In this document: positions 8,436 to 17,667 of the stretch, piece after piece
How the letters are laid out: each line of letters starts with the position of its first letter
How positions within the stretch are numbered: the stretch's first letter is position 1
Assembly: GCA_022712895.1 (NCBI GenBank)
Contig: JAFLJS010000051.1
Span: 1 to 64,000, forward strand
Length of the DNA stretch: 64,000 nucleotides
Reading direction: 5' to 3'
DNA from: Desulfocapsa sp.
GTDB lineage: Bacteria > Desulfobacterota > Desulfobulbia > Desulfobulbales > Desulfocapsaceae
The notes under the pieces: generated by a model
The model's database searches: none
Seen by the model: only the letters and a program-made list of their open reading frames with translations
What the model was told of the DNA's origin: nothing
Program-made: the position numbers and the translations under genes

Positions 8436-9431
8436 TTAACGGTTGAAGGCTTCTATACGTTCGGCAATGTTTGCTTTAAGGTTCTCGAAGAAGAGGGAAT
8501 AATCAAAAGCATGGTATATCCCTTCCGGGAAATGACCGCCTTCAACGGTTACAAGGTCAACATTTCCAGGCTGGACGATCAGGCCGCTGTCCACGATTTG
8601 AGCCGACGTGAAATGTGGATAGGATATCGGTGTATTCTTGTCGTCGAAGAAAACCGACCCCAAGTTTTTATCAGCAGCCACAAAGACTCCTTCCATCGTC
8701 CAGGAAAGGGGGTTTACCACCAATGCACCTGCTTTTAGGGTCGGAGCTACGGACTGCCTACCTTCTGCCATAGTGTTGTAGGAGATTACGCATCCGGTTC
8801 GGTCTGAACTGTCACACATCTGCATTGCAGGGTGAGCTGCCAGATCATCAGGGGTTAATGACCACCCGAGAAGCAGGGCTGCTATTAATCGATCCTCAGC
8901 GCCTGTAGAGCCCCAATACTCTAACATAATATCCGTAAGGATCATGGAACCCTGACTGTGACCTGCCAGGAAAAATGGACGGCCCTTATTTTCGTATTTA
9001 AGATAATAACTTAGAGCACGCCAGACATCGTCGTGGGCCATCTTCTGCATGGGGGCAGCATCAGCTTCACTGAGCCCAAGCCCAGCGATGTTCATTTGAC
9101 GGTACATAGGGGCATAGATATTGGCCTTTCCCTCAAACACAATGGCCTGAGTGTCTATAGTGGTCTTGGCGGCGGCACGCATGTCAGGGTCTTTTGGGTC
9201 CATGATCCAGTCTATATCATTGAATAGAACAGTGGGGTAGACGAAAAAAACGTCCACTGAGGCAGTAGGCACAGTTGGCTTTGCGAGCCAACCTTCAGGG
9301 AGTCCATAATCTGGAGCGACAGGTGCGGAATTCAGGTTTAGCTTAGGCATAGCAAAACAATTGGACCATGTGGCTATACTGAAAAAGATCAACAATAAAA
9401 GTGCAAGGTATCCTTTGGCAATTCGCTTCAT
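8436..9431 (-). CDS. Exported alpha/beta hydrolase, DUF3089 family
   Basis: A 331-residue secreted protein with an N-terminal signal peptide (basic MKR, hydrophobic core LALLLLIFFSIAT, cleavage near CFA). The body matches DUF3089: VDVFFVYPTV near the front, the nucleophile elbow AGHSQGS around residue 160, and a late histidine in EGGHFPEG as the probable triad member. Family members are predicted lipases or esterases of unknown substrate. It has no obvious operon partners, lying between an orphan gene and a broken transposase in an accessory-looking patch. Confidence 0.85.
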   Translation of the reverse strand: MKRIAKGYLALLLLIFFSIATWSNCFAMPKLNLNSAPVAPDYGLPEGWLAKPTVPTASVDVFFVYPTVLFNDIDWIMDPKDPDMRAAAKTTIDTQAIVFEGKANIYAPMYRQMNIAGLGLSEADAAPMQKMAHDDVWRALSYYLKYENKGRPFFLAGHSQGSMILTDIMLEYWGSTGAEDRLIAALLLGWSLTPDDLAAHPAMQMCDSSDRTGCVISYNTMAEGRQSVAPTLKAGALVVNPLSWTMEGVFVAADKNLGSVFFDDKNTPISYPHFTSAQIVDSGLIVQPGNVDLVTVEGGHFPEGIYHAFDYSLFFENLKANIAERIEAFNR

Positions 9432-9481
9432 ATATTTCCCCCGTTACTCTCCTTCTTAAATAACTATTCAAAAGTCCCATG

Positions 9482-10261
9482 TCACCTCCACGAACAGGTG
9501 CTTTCTGGCCTTAAGACGTCCTTTTCCGCACCCAAAACAGTACTGTAACGAATTTGAGGCTCTTCCCAAACTGTAACACCATTAACTGAAACTATGGATC
9601 GCTTCTGTGCTCTACTTGCAAGTTGCTGTTGAATACTTGCTATGAACGATTTCCTGCCGACAGCAATTGACTCACTCAAATCTTGATTTCTGATCAGTGT
9701 ATCATTCTGCAGCTCAGCTGTTGTCCAGTTATCATGCTCTTCACGAAAATTATTTTCATTTTGAATTGAAAAATATTCCAGCAAAATCTTCTTATTGATA
9801 ATGGAATAACACTTTGGTGGATTTTGAATCTCATTATAACCACTACCTCTGTATTCAGATGGATGAGATACCACTCCTGCCCTAACCATATTGAGATCAA
9901 TATAGACCATGCATTTTGCCAGATGGCTGTCTGTATCTATGGCAGTGGCATGGTATCTGTCTTCCCAAAATGAACCTTTCCTGTTTTTTCGAGCATTGAA
10001 CTCCTGAGCTGTTCTTCCTGCAATCAGCTGGAGACTTTGGGGAATCGTTTGCTCTCCAATTTCAACGATAAGTAAGTGGATGTGATTTGATGTAACTATG
10101 TAATTTAGGACGAAAAGTCCATATCATTTTTTTGCTTCGAATCCCCAGTAAAGCCAGCACTTTATATCTCTCTCAAATTTTAGTAAAAACTCCTGTTTGT
10201 GACATCGGTGAGCGATATGCCAAATACAACCGGGGATATGATGTCTGTTTGCTCGTGGCAT
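9482..10261 (-). pseudogene. REP-associated tyrosine transposase (RAYT, Y1_Tnp), broken by one in-frame stop
   Basis: Reading the minus strand from the ATG at 10261, the full RAYT fold can be followed for 259 codons. The sequence opens MPRANRHHIPG, continues HIAHRCHKQEFLLKF and FEAKK, then hits TGA at codon 46 (10126-10124). Beyond the stop it runs in the same frame through YGLFVLNYIVTSNHIHLLI with the HxH metal motif, FWEDRYHATAI and YIDLNMVRAGVV. The family usually has Arg at the TGA position (AKKRYGL), so a single CGA-to-TGA change would explain it. Only codons 118-259 have an ATG-initiated frame. RAYTs mobilise short palindromic repeats; none was recognised beside this one. Confidence 0.85.
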
Positions 10262-10565
10262 GGTTGGAGAATTGTTTTCTTAAAAGGTTATTTTTGACTA
10301 TAAAAAGGTCACTTTAAGCATTCATATAGCCTATACCATATTGACATTCCATACCATTACAATGGGTTGGCTTGGTCTGGCCCCGAATCGCGTCCCGAAT
10401 CGCCGTATCATGATCCTTTAACGGTTTAAATCGGCGCTTTCGGTTCGCCCCCCACGACAGCTTTTAAAAGACCTATCATGTGGTCTCTTAATCTTGCAAT
10501 TAATATTTTATCAGGTTAACATAAGACCAGTTAAAAGGTTTCTTAAAATTAAAAAAGGTTAGAGC
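10262..10565. other. Intergenic stretch between the transposase relic and the TA pair
   Basis: No coding sequence is supported here. The first 60 bases hold a chance open frame. The last 80 are AT-rich and carry AAAAAAGGTTAGAGC just ahead of the antitoxin ATG, so the promoter/operator of the toxin-antitoxin pair is probably here. Confidence 0.4.
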
Positions 10566-10820
10566 ATGACCATAACACATTCAATCTTGGCAGACGTAAG
10601 CGCAGGAATTTCTGAACTTAAAAAGAACCCAATGGCAGTTGTTGAACAGGGGGATGGCGCTCCTGTTGCAATACTTAATCGTAATCAGCCAGTTTTTTAT
10701 GCTGTTCCAGCAGAAGCCTACGAATTGCTAATGGATAAACTCGAAGATATCGAACTGGCCGAAATAGTCAGAAACCGTTTGGACGCGCCGGAGATCGAGG
10801 TTTCACTCGATGAGCTATAG
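10566..10820 (+). CDS. Antitoxin, Phd/YefM (StbD-like) family
   Basis: 84-residue antitoxin of a type II toxin-antitoxin pair. The N-terminal part (SILADVSAGISELKKNPMAVVEQGDGAPVAILNRNQPVFYAVP) is the Phd/YefM DNA-binding fold. The acidic C-terminal tail (LEDIELAEIVRNRLDAPEIEVSLDEL) would wrap the toxin. It overlaps the toxin gene by 11 bases, typical for such pairs, and very likely represses its own promoter with the toxin as co-repressor. Confidence 0.9.
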   Translation: MTITHSILADVSAGISELKKNPMAVVEQGDGAPVAILNRNQPVFYAVPAEAYELLMDKLEDIELAEIVRNRLDAPEIEVSLDEL

Positions 10821-11094
10821 ACTTCTATTTAAAACAGTTGCGAAGAAAGAATGGGATAAACTGGATTCTTCCGTTCGATTGATTTTCAAAAAACGGCTGG
10901 CCGAGCGATTAAAAAAACCACACAACGAATCGACTCGACTTAGCGGGATGAAAAATTGTTATAAAATAAAACTGCGACAAATTGGTTTCAGGTTAGTTTA
11001 TCAGGTGAGAGATAAAGAGCTGATTGTCGTAGTTGTTGCGATCGGAAAAAGAGAAAAGAATTTCGTCTACAAAAGAGCGATCAAGAGAATATAG
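10810..11094 (+). CDS. RelE/StbE-family toxin
   Basis: 94-residue basic protein of the RelE superfamily, whose members cleave mRNA at the ribosome. It opens SYRLLFKTVAKKEWDKLDSSVR, then has KKRLAERLKKP, a central NCYKIKLRQIGFRLVYQV strand pair and the terminal VVVVAIGKREKNFVYKRA strand. These are the usual RelE/StbE blocks, with Lys/Arg residues where catalytic residues sit. It overlaps the antitoxin. A broken RAYT lies upstream and an IS3 remnant downstream, so the pair is probably horizontally acquired. Confidence 0.9.
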   Translation: MSYRLLFKTVAKKEWDKLDSSVRLIFKKRLAERLKKPHNESTRLSGMKNCYKIKLRQIGFRLVYQVRDKELIVVVVAIGKREKNFVYKRAIKRI

Positions 11095-11098
11095 GAAG

Positions 11099-11330
11099 TT
11101 GATTTCGGCAATTACAAGCAGAACTTAAGCTTGTTAAACGTCACGGAATACGATCAAGCATGAGCAAAAAAGGTGATTGCGGGGATACTCAGTTATAATA
11201 CCTATGAACGCCAGCCCAATCTGCCCCGTACTGGGTTTGGTATTCTGGATAAAGTATGCAACCCGTGACCAAGCCAAGAGAAGTGTCGTGGATTACATGG
11301 CTCCAATGCAATTTAAAAAAATGTCCACTT
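11099..11330 (+). pseudogene. IS3-family transposase (orfB) C-terminal remnant
   Basis: Two short pieces of an IS3-type integrase-core transposase can be read in different frames. The first, RQLQAELKLVKRHGIRSSMSKKGDCGDTQ (about 11110-11205), matches the conserved HGIxxSMSRKGxCWDNA block. The second, YATRDQAKRSVVDY followed directly by MAPMQFKK (about 11246-11325), matches the C-terminal end but has lost the usual EVFYNRxRRHSTLGY stretch between. Frameshifts and deletions make it non-functional. No terminal repeats were found. Confidence 0.7.
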
Positions 11331-11383
11331 TTACTTGTCCACTTCAGGATTCTTGGATACTTTCCCCAAAAAAGCTGTAAACT

Positions 11384-12220
11384 CTAAAGACCGAGCAATT
11401 CTCTCAGGTTTGATTCCCCTCTGAAACTATGCTCTTTATCGGGATAGCTGCCATTCCGCACCTCACTGTTATATTCCAGCACCGCGTCTTTAATACTTGG
11501 CGCCAGCGTACAGTAGGTTTTGACAAAACTTGGAATAAACTTATCAAACATACCCAACAGGTCATGGGTAACAAGAACCTGTCCGTCACAATGCACTCCT
11601 GCGCCAATACCAATGGTTGGAATTGCAATCTCTTCAGATACGATTTTACCAAGCTCATCCGGAATGCACTCAAGAACCAGAGCAAACACTCCGGCCTTTT
11701 CAAGGGCGCGTGCCTCTTCTATTATTTTCCGAGCAGATTCGACATCCCGCCCCTGCACCTTATAGCCACCAAGCTGGGTTGCCGTCTGGGGAGTGAGACC
11801 AATATGGCCAATCACTGAGATACCGGCACGAATAAGTGCTTCCACCGTTTCACACACCTCAAGTCCACCTTCCAGTTTTACAGCGTCACAGCCCGCTTCC
11901 TTCAGAAATCGTGTTCCATTGACAATGGCATCCCGCACTCCCGACTGATAGGAACCAAAGGGCATATCTCCAACGACAAAGGCAGATGCAGAGCCACGAC
12001 GAACAGCAGATGCATGGTGGATCATTTCGTCCATGGTTACCGGCACGGTGGAGTCATACCCAAGCACCACCATCCCTAACGAATCGCCGACCAACAACAC
12101 ATCAACATCGGCGTCATACAGCATTGCCGCCATTGCAGCATCATAAGCGGTGAGCATAGTGATTTTTTCACCAGCCTGTTTCATCTTTATAATATCGGCC
12201 ACTGTTTTTCGTTTTGCCAT
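11384..12220 (-). CDS. panB: PanB, 3-methyl-2-oxobutanoate hydroxymethyltransferase
   Basis: Adds a hydroxymethyl group from methylene-tetrahydrofolate to alpha-ketoisovalerate, giving ketopantoate for pantothenate and CoA synthesis. The 278-residue barrel has the family blocks MLTAYDAAMAAMLYDADVDVLLVGDSLGMVVLGYDSTVPVTMDEM, VGDMPFGSYQ, AVKLEGG, GHIGLTPQ and IGIGAGVHCDGQVLVTHDLLG. The Mg-binding Asp residues and the catalytic Glu region are intact. The ATG follows an AGGAGA ribosome site formed by the end of ruvB four bases away, so the two are probably cotranslated. Confidence 0.97.
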   Translation of the reverse strand: MAKRKTVADIIKMKQAGEKITMLTAYDAAMAAMLYDADVDVLLVGDSLGMVVLGYDSTVPVTMDEMIHHASAVRRGSASAFVVGDMPFGSYQSGVRDAIVNGTRFLKEAGCDAVKLEGGLEVCETVEALIRAGISVIGHIGLTPQTATQLGGYKVQGRDVESARKIIEEARALEKAGVFALVLECIPDELGKIVSEEIAIPTIGIGAGVHCDGQVLVTHDLLGMFDKFIPSFVKTYCTLAPSIKDAVLEYNSEVRNGSYPDKEHSFRGESNLRELLGL

Positions 12221-12224
12221 GGTC

Positions 12225-13295
12225 TTAGTCTCCTGTATTCAAATCATCAAACAGACCCGGGTATTGTTTTCTGCTTCCCGGAAGTGGCCGTTTAAAATGT
12301 TCATACGCATTCACGGTAGCCATCCTGCCTCGTGGAGTTCTTGTTAAGAAGCCAGATTGTATGAGAAAAGGTTCATACACATCTTCCAAAGTGTTCTTTT
12401 CCTCACACACCACAGTGGCCAGCGTTTCAAGGCCGATGGGGCCACCCTGAAATTTATCGATTATGGAAAGCATAATTCTTCGATCCATATCGTCAAGACC
12501 GAAGCGATCCACATTAAGCAGGTTCAATGCTTCATCCGCTACTTTTGCATTCACGCATGGATGTTGACCAACTTCTGCAAAATCTCGCACTCGTCGTAAA
12601 AGCCTGTTGGCAATTCGTGGAGTACCACGGGATCTACGTCCCAACTCAAGGGCCCCTTCCGCATCCACCTGCATTCCTAGAATTGCAGCAGAACGTTGCA
12701 CAATTTGTACAAGCTCTTCCGGTTTATAGAATTCCAGACGTAAAATAACCCCAAAACGATCACGAAGAGGAGGTGTCAGCAAACCGGTTCTTGTGGTTGC
12801 ACCAACCAGCGTAAAACGAGGAAGATCCATCTTCACCGACCGGGCACCCGGTCCTTGCCCAATTATCAGATCCAGCTGAAAATCTTCCATGGCTGGATAT
12901 AAAATTTCTTCCACCGCATGATTCAGACGGTGGATCTCATCAATAAAAAGGACATCACCTTCCTGCAAACTGGTGAGTATTGCAGCTAAATCCCCCTGGC
13001 GTTCAATGACAGGCCCGGAAGTCACCTTGATACCGGCGTTCATTTCATTAGCAATAATATAGGAAAGAGTTGTCTTGCCAAGACCAGGATAGCCGTGGAA
13101 AAGAACATGATCCAGTGCCTCACCACGATTTCTAGCAGCCTGAATAAAAATCCTCAGACTTTTCCGCAAATGTTCCTGTCCCACGTAGTCATCCAGGCGT
13201 TTGGGGCGTAAAGCATGGTCAGGAGCCGTTTCGCTAATAATAGGTTCCGGAGCAACCAGCCTGTCATTTGCCTGAATTTCTTCTTCAAAATTCAC
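12225..13295 (-). CDS. ruvB: RuvB, Holliday-junction branch-migration ATPase
   Basis: Hexameric AAA+ motor that drives RuvA-bound Holliday junctions. 356 residues: N-terminal [12 protein letters not shown], Walker [12 protein letters not shown], Walker [11 protein letters not shown], sensor [11 protein letters not shown] and arginine finger region PLRDRFG, then the winged-helix domain ending FLTRTPRGR. The start is GTG, overlapping the ruvA stop as GTGA, which implies coupled synthesis. The order yebC-ruvC-ruvA-ruvB is a common bacterial arrangement. Confidence 0.97.
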   Translation of the reverse strand: MNFEEEIQANDRLVAPEPIISETAPDHALRPKRLDDYVGQEHLRKSLRIFIQAARNRGEALDHVLFHGYPGLGKTTLSYIIANEMNAGIKVTSGPVIERQGDLAAILTSLQEGDVLFIDEIHRLNHAVEEILYPAMEDFQLDLIIGQGPGARSVKMDLPRFTLVGATTRTGLLTPPLRDRFGVILRLEFYKPEELVQIVQRSAAILGMQVDAEGALELGRRSRGTPRIANRLLRRVRDFAEVGQHPCVNAKVADEALNLLNVDRFGLDDMDRRIMLSIIDKFQGGPIGLETLATVVCEEKNTLEDVYEPFLIQSGFLTRTPRGRMATVNAYEHFKRPLPGSRKQYPGLFDDLNTGD

Positions 13296-13909
13296 GATAC
13301 GGCACCAAGTCCTTCTTTAATAAGCTGCTCGATTGGCATGGCAGCAAATACTTCATCCCCCGCCCGCTCTTTCACCTTAGCAAGAGCTTCACGGGCAACC
13401 GAATCAGAATAGCCAAGATTTAGCAGGGCCGACAAGGCATCTGCCACAACAGATGCTTCCAGAGTGCTTGTGCCTACGCTTGCAGCTTTTGCAGTAATGG
13501 GCAGAATACTTCCGACTTTATCTTTTAATTCAACACAAATCCGCTCCGCAGTTTTTTTACCGACACCTGAAATTGTGGTGAGCATCTTTATATCTTCACT
13601 GCCTATGGCCTGACAGAGCAGATCCATCTGCATTCCGGAAAGCACAGCCAGGGCCAGTTTAGGCCCAATACCAGAGACGGTTTTCAGAGTGAGGAACATA
13701 TCCTTTTCAACCAGCTCGGCAAAACCAAACAGGACAATGGCATCTTCTCTAACGCTGGTATGGATATGCAGAAATAGCTTTGCTCCAGTCTCTGGGAGCT
13801 TAGAAAGTCCAACTGCGGAAAGAAATACTTCATACCCCACACCATTCACATCGACAACGCATCTGTCAGTGCTGATATATTGTATGGTTCCTGTTAGTGA
13901 GGCGATCAT
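13292..13909 (-). CDS. ruvA: RuvA, Holliday-junction binding protein
   Basis: 205 residues. It binds four-way junctions and loads RuvB. Domain I ([31 protein letters not shown]) is the OB fold; domain II has the helix-hairpin-helix pairs [18 protein letters not shown] and [22 protein letters not shown]; domain III ([20 protein letters not shown]) is the RuvB-contacting helical module. Length and motif order are standard. It overlaps ruvB by four bases and is 57 bases from ruvC. Confidence 0.97.
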   Translation of the reverse strand: MIASLTGTIQYISTDRCVVDVNGVGYEVFLSAVGLSKLPETGAKLFLHIHTSVREDAIVLFGFAELVEKDMFLTLKTVSGIGPKLALAVLSGMQMDLLCQAIGSEDIKMLTTISGVGKKTAERICVELKDKVGSILPITAKAASVGTSTLEASVVADALSALLNLGYSDSVAREALAKVKERAGDEVFAAMPIEQLIKEGLGAVS

Positions 13910-13966
13910 ATTTTATGATGAGAGAATATTGAACTGAAGAAGTTTAAATCATTCTTCGGTTTACCT

Positions 13967-14455
13967 TTAAAAGAATTGCTGATTTGCGTGACAAATAGCC
14001 ACCGCCAACGCATCAGCTGCATCTTCACTAGGTTCTTTTGAAAGACCGAGCAACACTCGAATCATGTGCTGCACCTGCCCTTTTTCCGCCTGCCCATAAC
14101 CAACCACAGCCCGTTTTACTTTTTTGGCGCTGTAATCATATACGCCAAGACCATTCTGCATGGCAGCGACCACAGCCGCTCCCCTTGCCTGGCCAAGCTT
14201 CAAGGCAGAATTCGCATTATTGGACATAAATATTTCTTCAACAGCAGCCACTTCCGGATCGTGCAACTGAATCACTTCGTTGATGCCGTCAAAGATCTCA
14301 TTCAGACGATTGGCCAATGGGTATTTCACCGTAGTTTTGATAACACCACAGGCAACAAAAGCGACCTTTCCGGGAATGGAATCGATAACGCCATATCCCG
14401 TGAGCCGGGAGCCGGGATCAATACCTATAATGCGCTGCACTCTGGTATTAGCCAA
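13967..14455 (-). CDS. ruvC: RuvC, Holliday-junction resolvase
   Basis: Endonuclease that cuts Holliday junctions symmetrically. 162 residues with the RNase H-like acidic residues in place: [14 protein letters not shown] (first Asp), [24 protein letters not shown] (Glu pair) and [16 protein letters not shown] (last two Asp). The longest frame begins with TTG at 14455, overlapping the yebC stop by 8 bases. A GTG five codons later (14440) would give the more usual RuvC length of the N-terminus and cannot be excluded. Confidence 0.96.
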   Translation of the reverse strand: MANTRVQRIIGIDPGSRLTGYGVIDSIPGKVAFVACGVIKTTVKYPLANRLNEIFDGINEVIQLHDPEVAAVEEIFMSNNANSALKLGQARGAAVVAAMQNGLGVYDYSAKKVKRAVVGYGQAEKGQVQHMIRVLLGLSKEPSEDAADALAVAICHANQQFF

Positions 14456-15197
14456 GTTCTTCCATCAAGGAATCGGGAATATCACAGTTGGCATGTACGT
14501 TTTGCACATCTTCATTTTCTTCAAGGGTTTGCAAAAGTCTGACCAGGGCCCTGGCTTGTTTTTCTTCAGTTACCTCAACGACTGTCTGCGGAACCATGGT
14601 AAGCGACGCTTCCGCAATTACGACCCCTGCTGTATCGAGACTCTCACGTACAGCATCAAAATCTTCAGGTGCTGTAACCACGGCAAACTGATCACCGTCT
14701 TCTTCCACGTCTTCGCCACCAGCTTCAATGGCCAGATCCATCAACTCTTCTTCTGTGGTTGTGGATTTATCTACATAAATCATGCCTTTCTTATCAAACA
14801 TATAGGCAACACATCCAGATTCACCAAGGTTACCGTTGCTTTTAGTAAAGGCATGCCGAACTTCGGCGACTGTCCGGTTACGGTTATCGGTCATACATTC
14901 GACAAGTACGGCAATTCCACCCGGGCCATAGCCTTCGTAAAGGATTTCATCATATACTTCGCCCTCAAGCTCACCGGTACCTTTTTTGATGGCACGGGTA
15001 ATGTTATCCTTGGGCATATTTTCTGACTTGGCACCGGCTATGGCACTACGTAGACGAGGATTCCCATCGGGATCGCCCCCACCCATTCGTGCTGCAACGG
15101 TGATTTCTTTAATCAAACGGGTAAAAATCTTGCCCCGTCTGGCATCGGTCGCCCCTTTTTTATGCTTTATATTTGCCCATTTAGAATGTCCTGACAT
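14448..15197 (-). CDS. yebC: YebC/TACO1-family translation or transcription factor
   Basis: 249 residues opening [32 protein letters not shown], the signature of the YebC family. The [17 protein letters not shown] and [11 protein letters not shown] blocks follow. Members help translation of proline-rich stretches (TACO1/YebC) and some act as DNA-binding regulators; the sequence does not decide which. A GAGGATATTACT ribosome site precedes the ATG. It heads the ruvCAB cluster, a frequent association. Confidence 0.95.
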   Translation of the reverse strand: MSGHSKWANIKHKKGATDARRGKIFTRLIKEITVAARMGGGDPDGNPRLRSAIAGAKSENMPKDNITRAIKKGTGELEGEVYDEILYEGYGPGGIAVLVECMTDNRNRTVAEVRHAFTKSNGNLGESGCVAYMFDKKGMIYVDKSTTTEEELMDLAIEAGGEDVEEDGDQFAVVTAPEDFDAVRESLDTAGVVIAEASLTMVPQTVVEVTEEKQARALVRLLQTLEENEDVQNVHANCDIPDSLMEELG

Positions 15198-15259
15198 AGT
15201 AATATCCTCTAAATTCTATTGTTTTATAAAAACGTAAAAACATAACCTTAAATGGCTAA

Positions 15260-15368
15260 GTAAAAAACTTCATATTCAAGGGGGTGCAGATTTGATGGAG
15301 CGAGGCGTACTTTAGTACGTCGTAACGACAGCAAATTTGTAGTGACGAAGAAGATGTATGTTTTTTAC
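15260..15368. repeat. 109-bp imperfect inverted-repeat element
   Basis: The ends GTAAAAAAC (15260-15268) and GTTTTTTAC (15360-15368) are exact complements. Nested inside are a CTTC/GAAG pair, GCAGATTTG versus CAAATTTGT, and a central CGTAC-TTTA-GTACG hairpin (15306-15319). The whole unit can fold as one long broken stem between yebC and rlmE. It looks like a dispersed intergenic palindromic element rather than a simple terminator; no second copy is in this window. Confidence 0.55.
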
Positions 15369-15378
15369 GACGCCATAT

Positions 15379-15975
15379 CTATCCTTTAAACCCCATTCCC
15401 AGTACAAAGACCTCACGGCTTTCTACTCTGGAACTCTTGGGTTTAACTATTTTTACCTTTGTAAATTTCTCTTTTACTTCCTTCACAAATTCAGGGAAAT
15501 CTTCTCCCTGAAAAGCCTTACAGTAAAAATGGCCATTGCGATTCAACAATTTATCAGCAAGGCCAAGGGTCTCACGAACCAGTCGCATGGATTGCTGATG
15601 ATCAGACCAGCGATTTCCTGTGGTACTCGGTGCAAGATCTGAGATAAGTACTTTAAAGGAAGGTCGTATTTTCCGTATCTCCTCAAGAAATTCAGGCTTC
15701 ATAATATTCTGTCGAAGCCAGATTATTTCTGAGCCGCCAGTTCGTGGCGTCGCTGTCACTTCCTTCAAATCTACGCCGACAACAATACCCGTCTCGCCCA
15801 CAACTTCAGACGCATACAACGACCAGCTTCCCGGACAGCAACCGAGATCAAGCACTGAATCACCGCGACGAATAAATTTGTGTTTATTCAACGCCTCTTC
15901 AAGCTTATATACTGACCGCGCCGGATACTTATCCTTCTTGGCCTTTTTATAATAAAAATCTTTTACAGTACGCAT
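15379..15975 (-). CDS. rlmE: RlmE (RrmJ/FtsJ), 23S rRNA Um2552 2'-O-methyltransferase
   Basis: 198-residue SAM enzyme acting on the ribosomal A loop. RSVYKLEEALNKHKFIRRGDSVLDLGCCPGSWSLYASEVVG holds the substrate lysine and the SAM-binding DLGCCPGSWS. SDLAPSTTGNRWSDH carries the catalytic Asp, and GHFYCKAFQGED the catalytic Lys. The K-D-K-E tetrad is intact, and length is normal for the family. It appears to be a single gene between the palindromic element and the CCA-type polymerase gene. Confidence 0.95.
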   Translation of the reverse strand: MRTVKDFYYKKAKKDKYPARSVYKLEEALNKHKFIRRGDSVLDLGCCPGSWSLYASEVVGETGIVVGVDLKEVTATPRTGGSEIIWLRQNIMKPEFLEEIRKIRPSFKVLISDLAPSTTGNRWSDHQQSMRLVRETLGLADKLLNRNGHFYCKAFQGEDFPEFVKEVKEKFTKVKIVKPKSSRVESREVFVLGMGFKG

Positions 15976-16070
15976 GGCGATTCAAAATAATTGAGGGGAA
16001 AAAACATTAGCAATTTGCCCTCCTGTTTTAGCGTATTTGGAGCTCTTTGACAAGACTGAAAGGTATTGGA

Positions 16071-17573
16071 TCAAGGCAATTCATCAAGAGTTTCTTCTTC
16101 CAGCCTCACTTCAACCCACTGCAAAGCTTCTTCACGACTACTAACATCCCCCTCAACCTGAGCAACTTGCAGTTCTTCCAGTAGTTCTGAAAAAAATGGT
16201 CCAGGTTGCAGAGCAAAAATATCGATCAGATCTTTACCCGTTATCAGGCGAGGCCCGGACAGCGCAGGCTGTATATCTTTTGTATATGTTTCAAGAACCT
16301 CGCAAAGCAGCTCACTCAGCTCTTCTTCCATAGCATCAGGTTTTGTATCCCCTTTTCCGGCAAGGCTGTCAGCCATGGAAAGCAAAAACAGCCCTATCAG
16401 ATCTCCCCCTGCCCGCTTGGCCAGTTTAAGACAGGCTTTTTTACTGAGCCCCTGCTTGCGACGCACGTTACAAAGATGGAAGGGATGCATGTGCATTCCT
16501 GTGAGAGCTGCAACTCGATCCCGCTTTTCATTTGACCAGCGTAGCCTACGACCCAAATTTTGTACAAGTTTTCTGCCAACTTCGTCATGGTTATAGAATG
16601 TAATACGGCCATCTTTATCTTCCCGTACTTTTCGAGTTACTGGTTTTCCAAGATCATGGAGGAGCGCTCCCCACTTAAGGATTTCCGTGATGGAAGGCTG
16701 CTCCAGATATTCCACCAGATACTCTGCACACTCCGGATAGTAGTCAGCTGGATTCTCTAAAATTTTTTCCATGTTTCCTAAGGCTGACAGGCTGTGACCG
16801 AACACATCAAGATGATGGGATTCCGGCTGACTTAACCCCACGCCTTCGGAAAGCTCAGTAATTACCTGAAAGAGCAGGGTCGATTCAGCCATTGCTGCAA
16901 TCACCTCATGGCTTCTACTGGAAGCCATGATCAAATCCATTTCATAACTTACACGTTCCGTTGATACCTGTGACAACAGAGCAATATGTTCTTCTATTGC
17001 TGCAAGGGTCTCCGGCTCACAGTGAAAGCCAAAACGCGCCCACAGACGATAGCCACGAAGCATCCGTAAAGGATCACTTGTAAAGGCGTTGGGACATGCA
17101 CGAAGAATCCCGTTCTGAAGATCATCCAACCCTTTCAGTGGATCAATAAGTTCAAGGGGTTCTGCCCCATTCATAAAAGACGCAAAACTGATTCCCATGC
17201 TGTTTAAGGTGAAATCCCGTAGACGCAAATCTTCTTCAATGGTGCTTGTCCCTTCACGAAATCTTGAAAAATCAATGGTCAAACCCTTCCACACCACACG
17301 TCCCGCATCCTCTTCTGCGGCCCCAAGTGGCACAAATGTACCACCATTAAGCTCATGAATCAGGGCACGGCAACAACGTACAGCATCACAACCCACTGTA
17401 AAATCAAGATCATTCGGAAGAATCTGTAGCAGCCAGTCACGCACTGTCCCTCCCACCAGGTACATGTCGCTCTCCAGTCTATTTGCAACACGTTCAAGTG
17501 CCGCAAACAGCAGGTCCGGGTAGTCGTCTTTATGCTCTCGTAAAGATCCAAAATTTTTGTGAATCATTTTCAT
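16071..17573 (-). CDS. CCA tRNA nucleotidyltransferase / poly(A) polymerase family with HD domain
   Basis: 500-residue class II nucleotidyltransferase. LVGGTVRDWLLQ plus DLDFTVGCDA gives the catalytic head with the two Asp, LRLRDFTLNSMG and DPLKGLDDLQNGILRACP follow, and DPLRMLRGYRLWARFGF is the RNA-binding neck. An HD phosphohydrolase domain (WGALLHDLGKPVTRKV at about 306-321, with downstream NHDEVGRK) is fused C-terminally, as in many bacterial CCA enzymes with 2'3'-cyclic phosphatase activity. Sequence alone does not separate CCA addition from poly(A) polymerase activity, so I give no symbol. Confidence 0.9.
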   Translation of the reverse strand: MKMIHKNFGSLREHKDDYPDLLFAALERVANRLESDMYLVGGTVRDWLLQILPNDLDFTVGCDAVRCCRALIHELNGGTFVPLGAAEEDAGRVVWKGLTIDFSRFREGTSTIEEDLRLRDFTLNSMGISFASFMNGAEPLELIDPLKGLDDLQNGILRACPNAFTSDPLRMLRGYRLWARFGFHCEPETLAAIEEHIALLSQVSTERVSYEMDLIMASSRSHEVIAAMAESTLLFQVITELSEGVGLSQPESHHLDVFGHSLSALGNMEKILENPADYYPECAEYLVEYLEQPSITEILKWGALLHDLGKPVTRKVREDKDGRITFYNHDEVGRKLVQNLGRRLRWSNEKRDRVAALTGMHMHPFHLCNVRRKQGLSKKACLKLAKRAGGDLIGLFLLSMADSLAGKGDTKPDAMEEELSELLCEVLETYTKDIQPALSGPRLITGKDLIDIFALQPGPFFSELLEELQVAQVEGDVSSREEALQWVEVRLEEETLDELP

Positions 17574-17667
17574 TCTCTCACTCTTTCTTTTTCAGGATTC
17601 CTCTATTATAGTAGCAACCCGTTGCCACACTTTACCACCTAACCCAAAAACCACAAAACGCTATTTC

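Noticed and set aside
10124-10126. Selenocysteine decoding of the TGA in the RAYT relic
   Set aside because: The family has arginine at this position, no transposase of this kind is known with Sec, and a single base change explains the stop.
10132-10317. 61-codon plus-strand open frame overlapping the RAYT start
   Set aside because: It lies opposite the conserved RAYT N-terminus and has no ribosome site.
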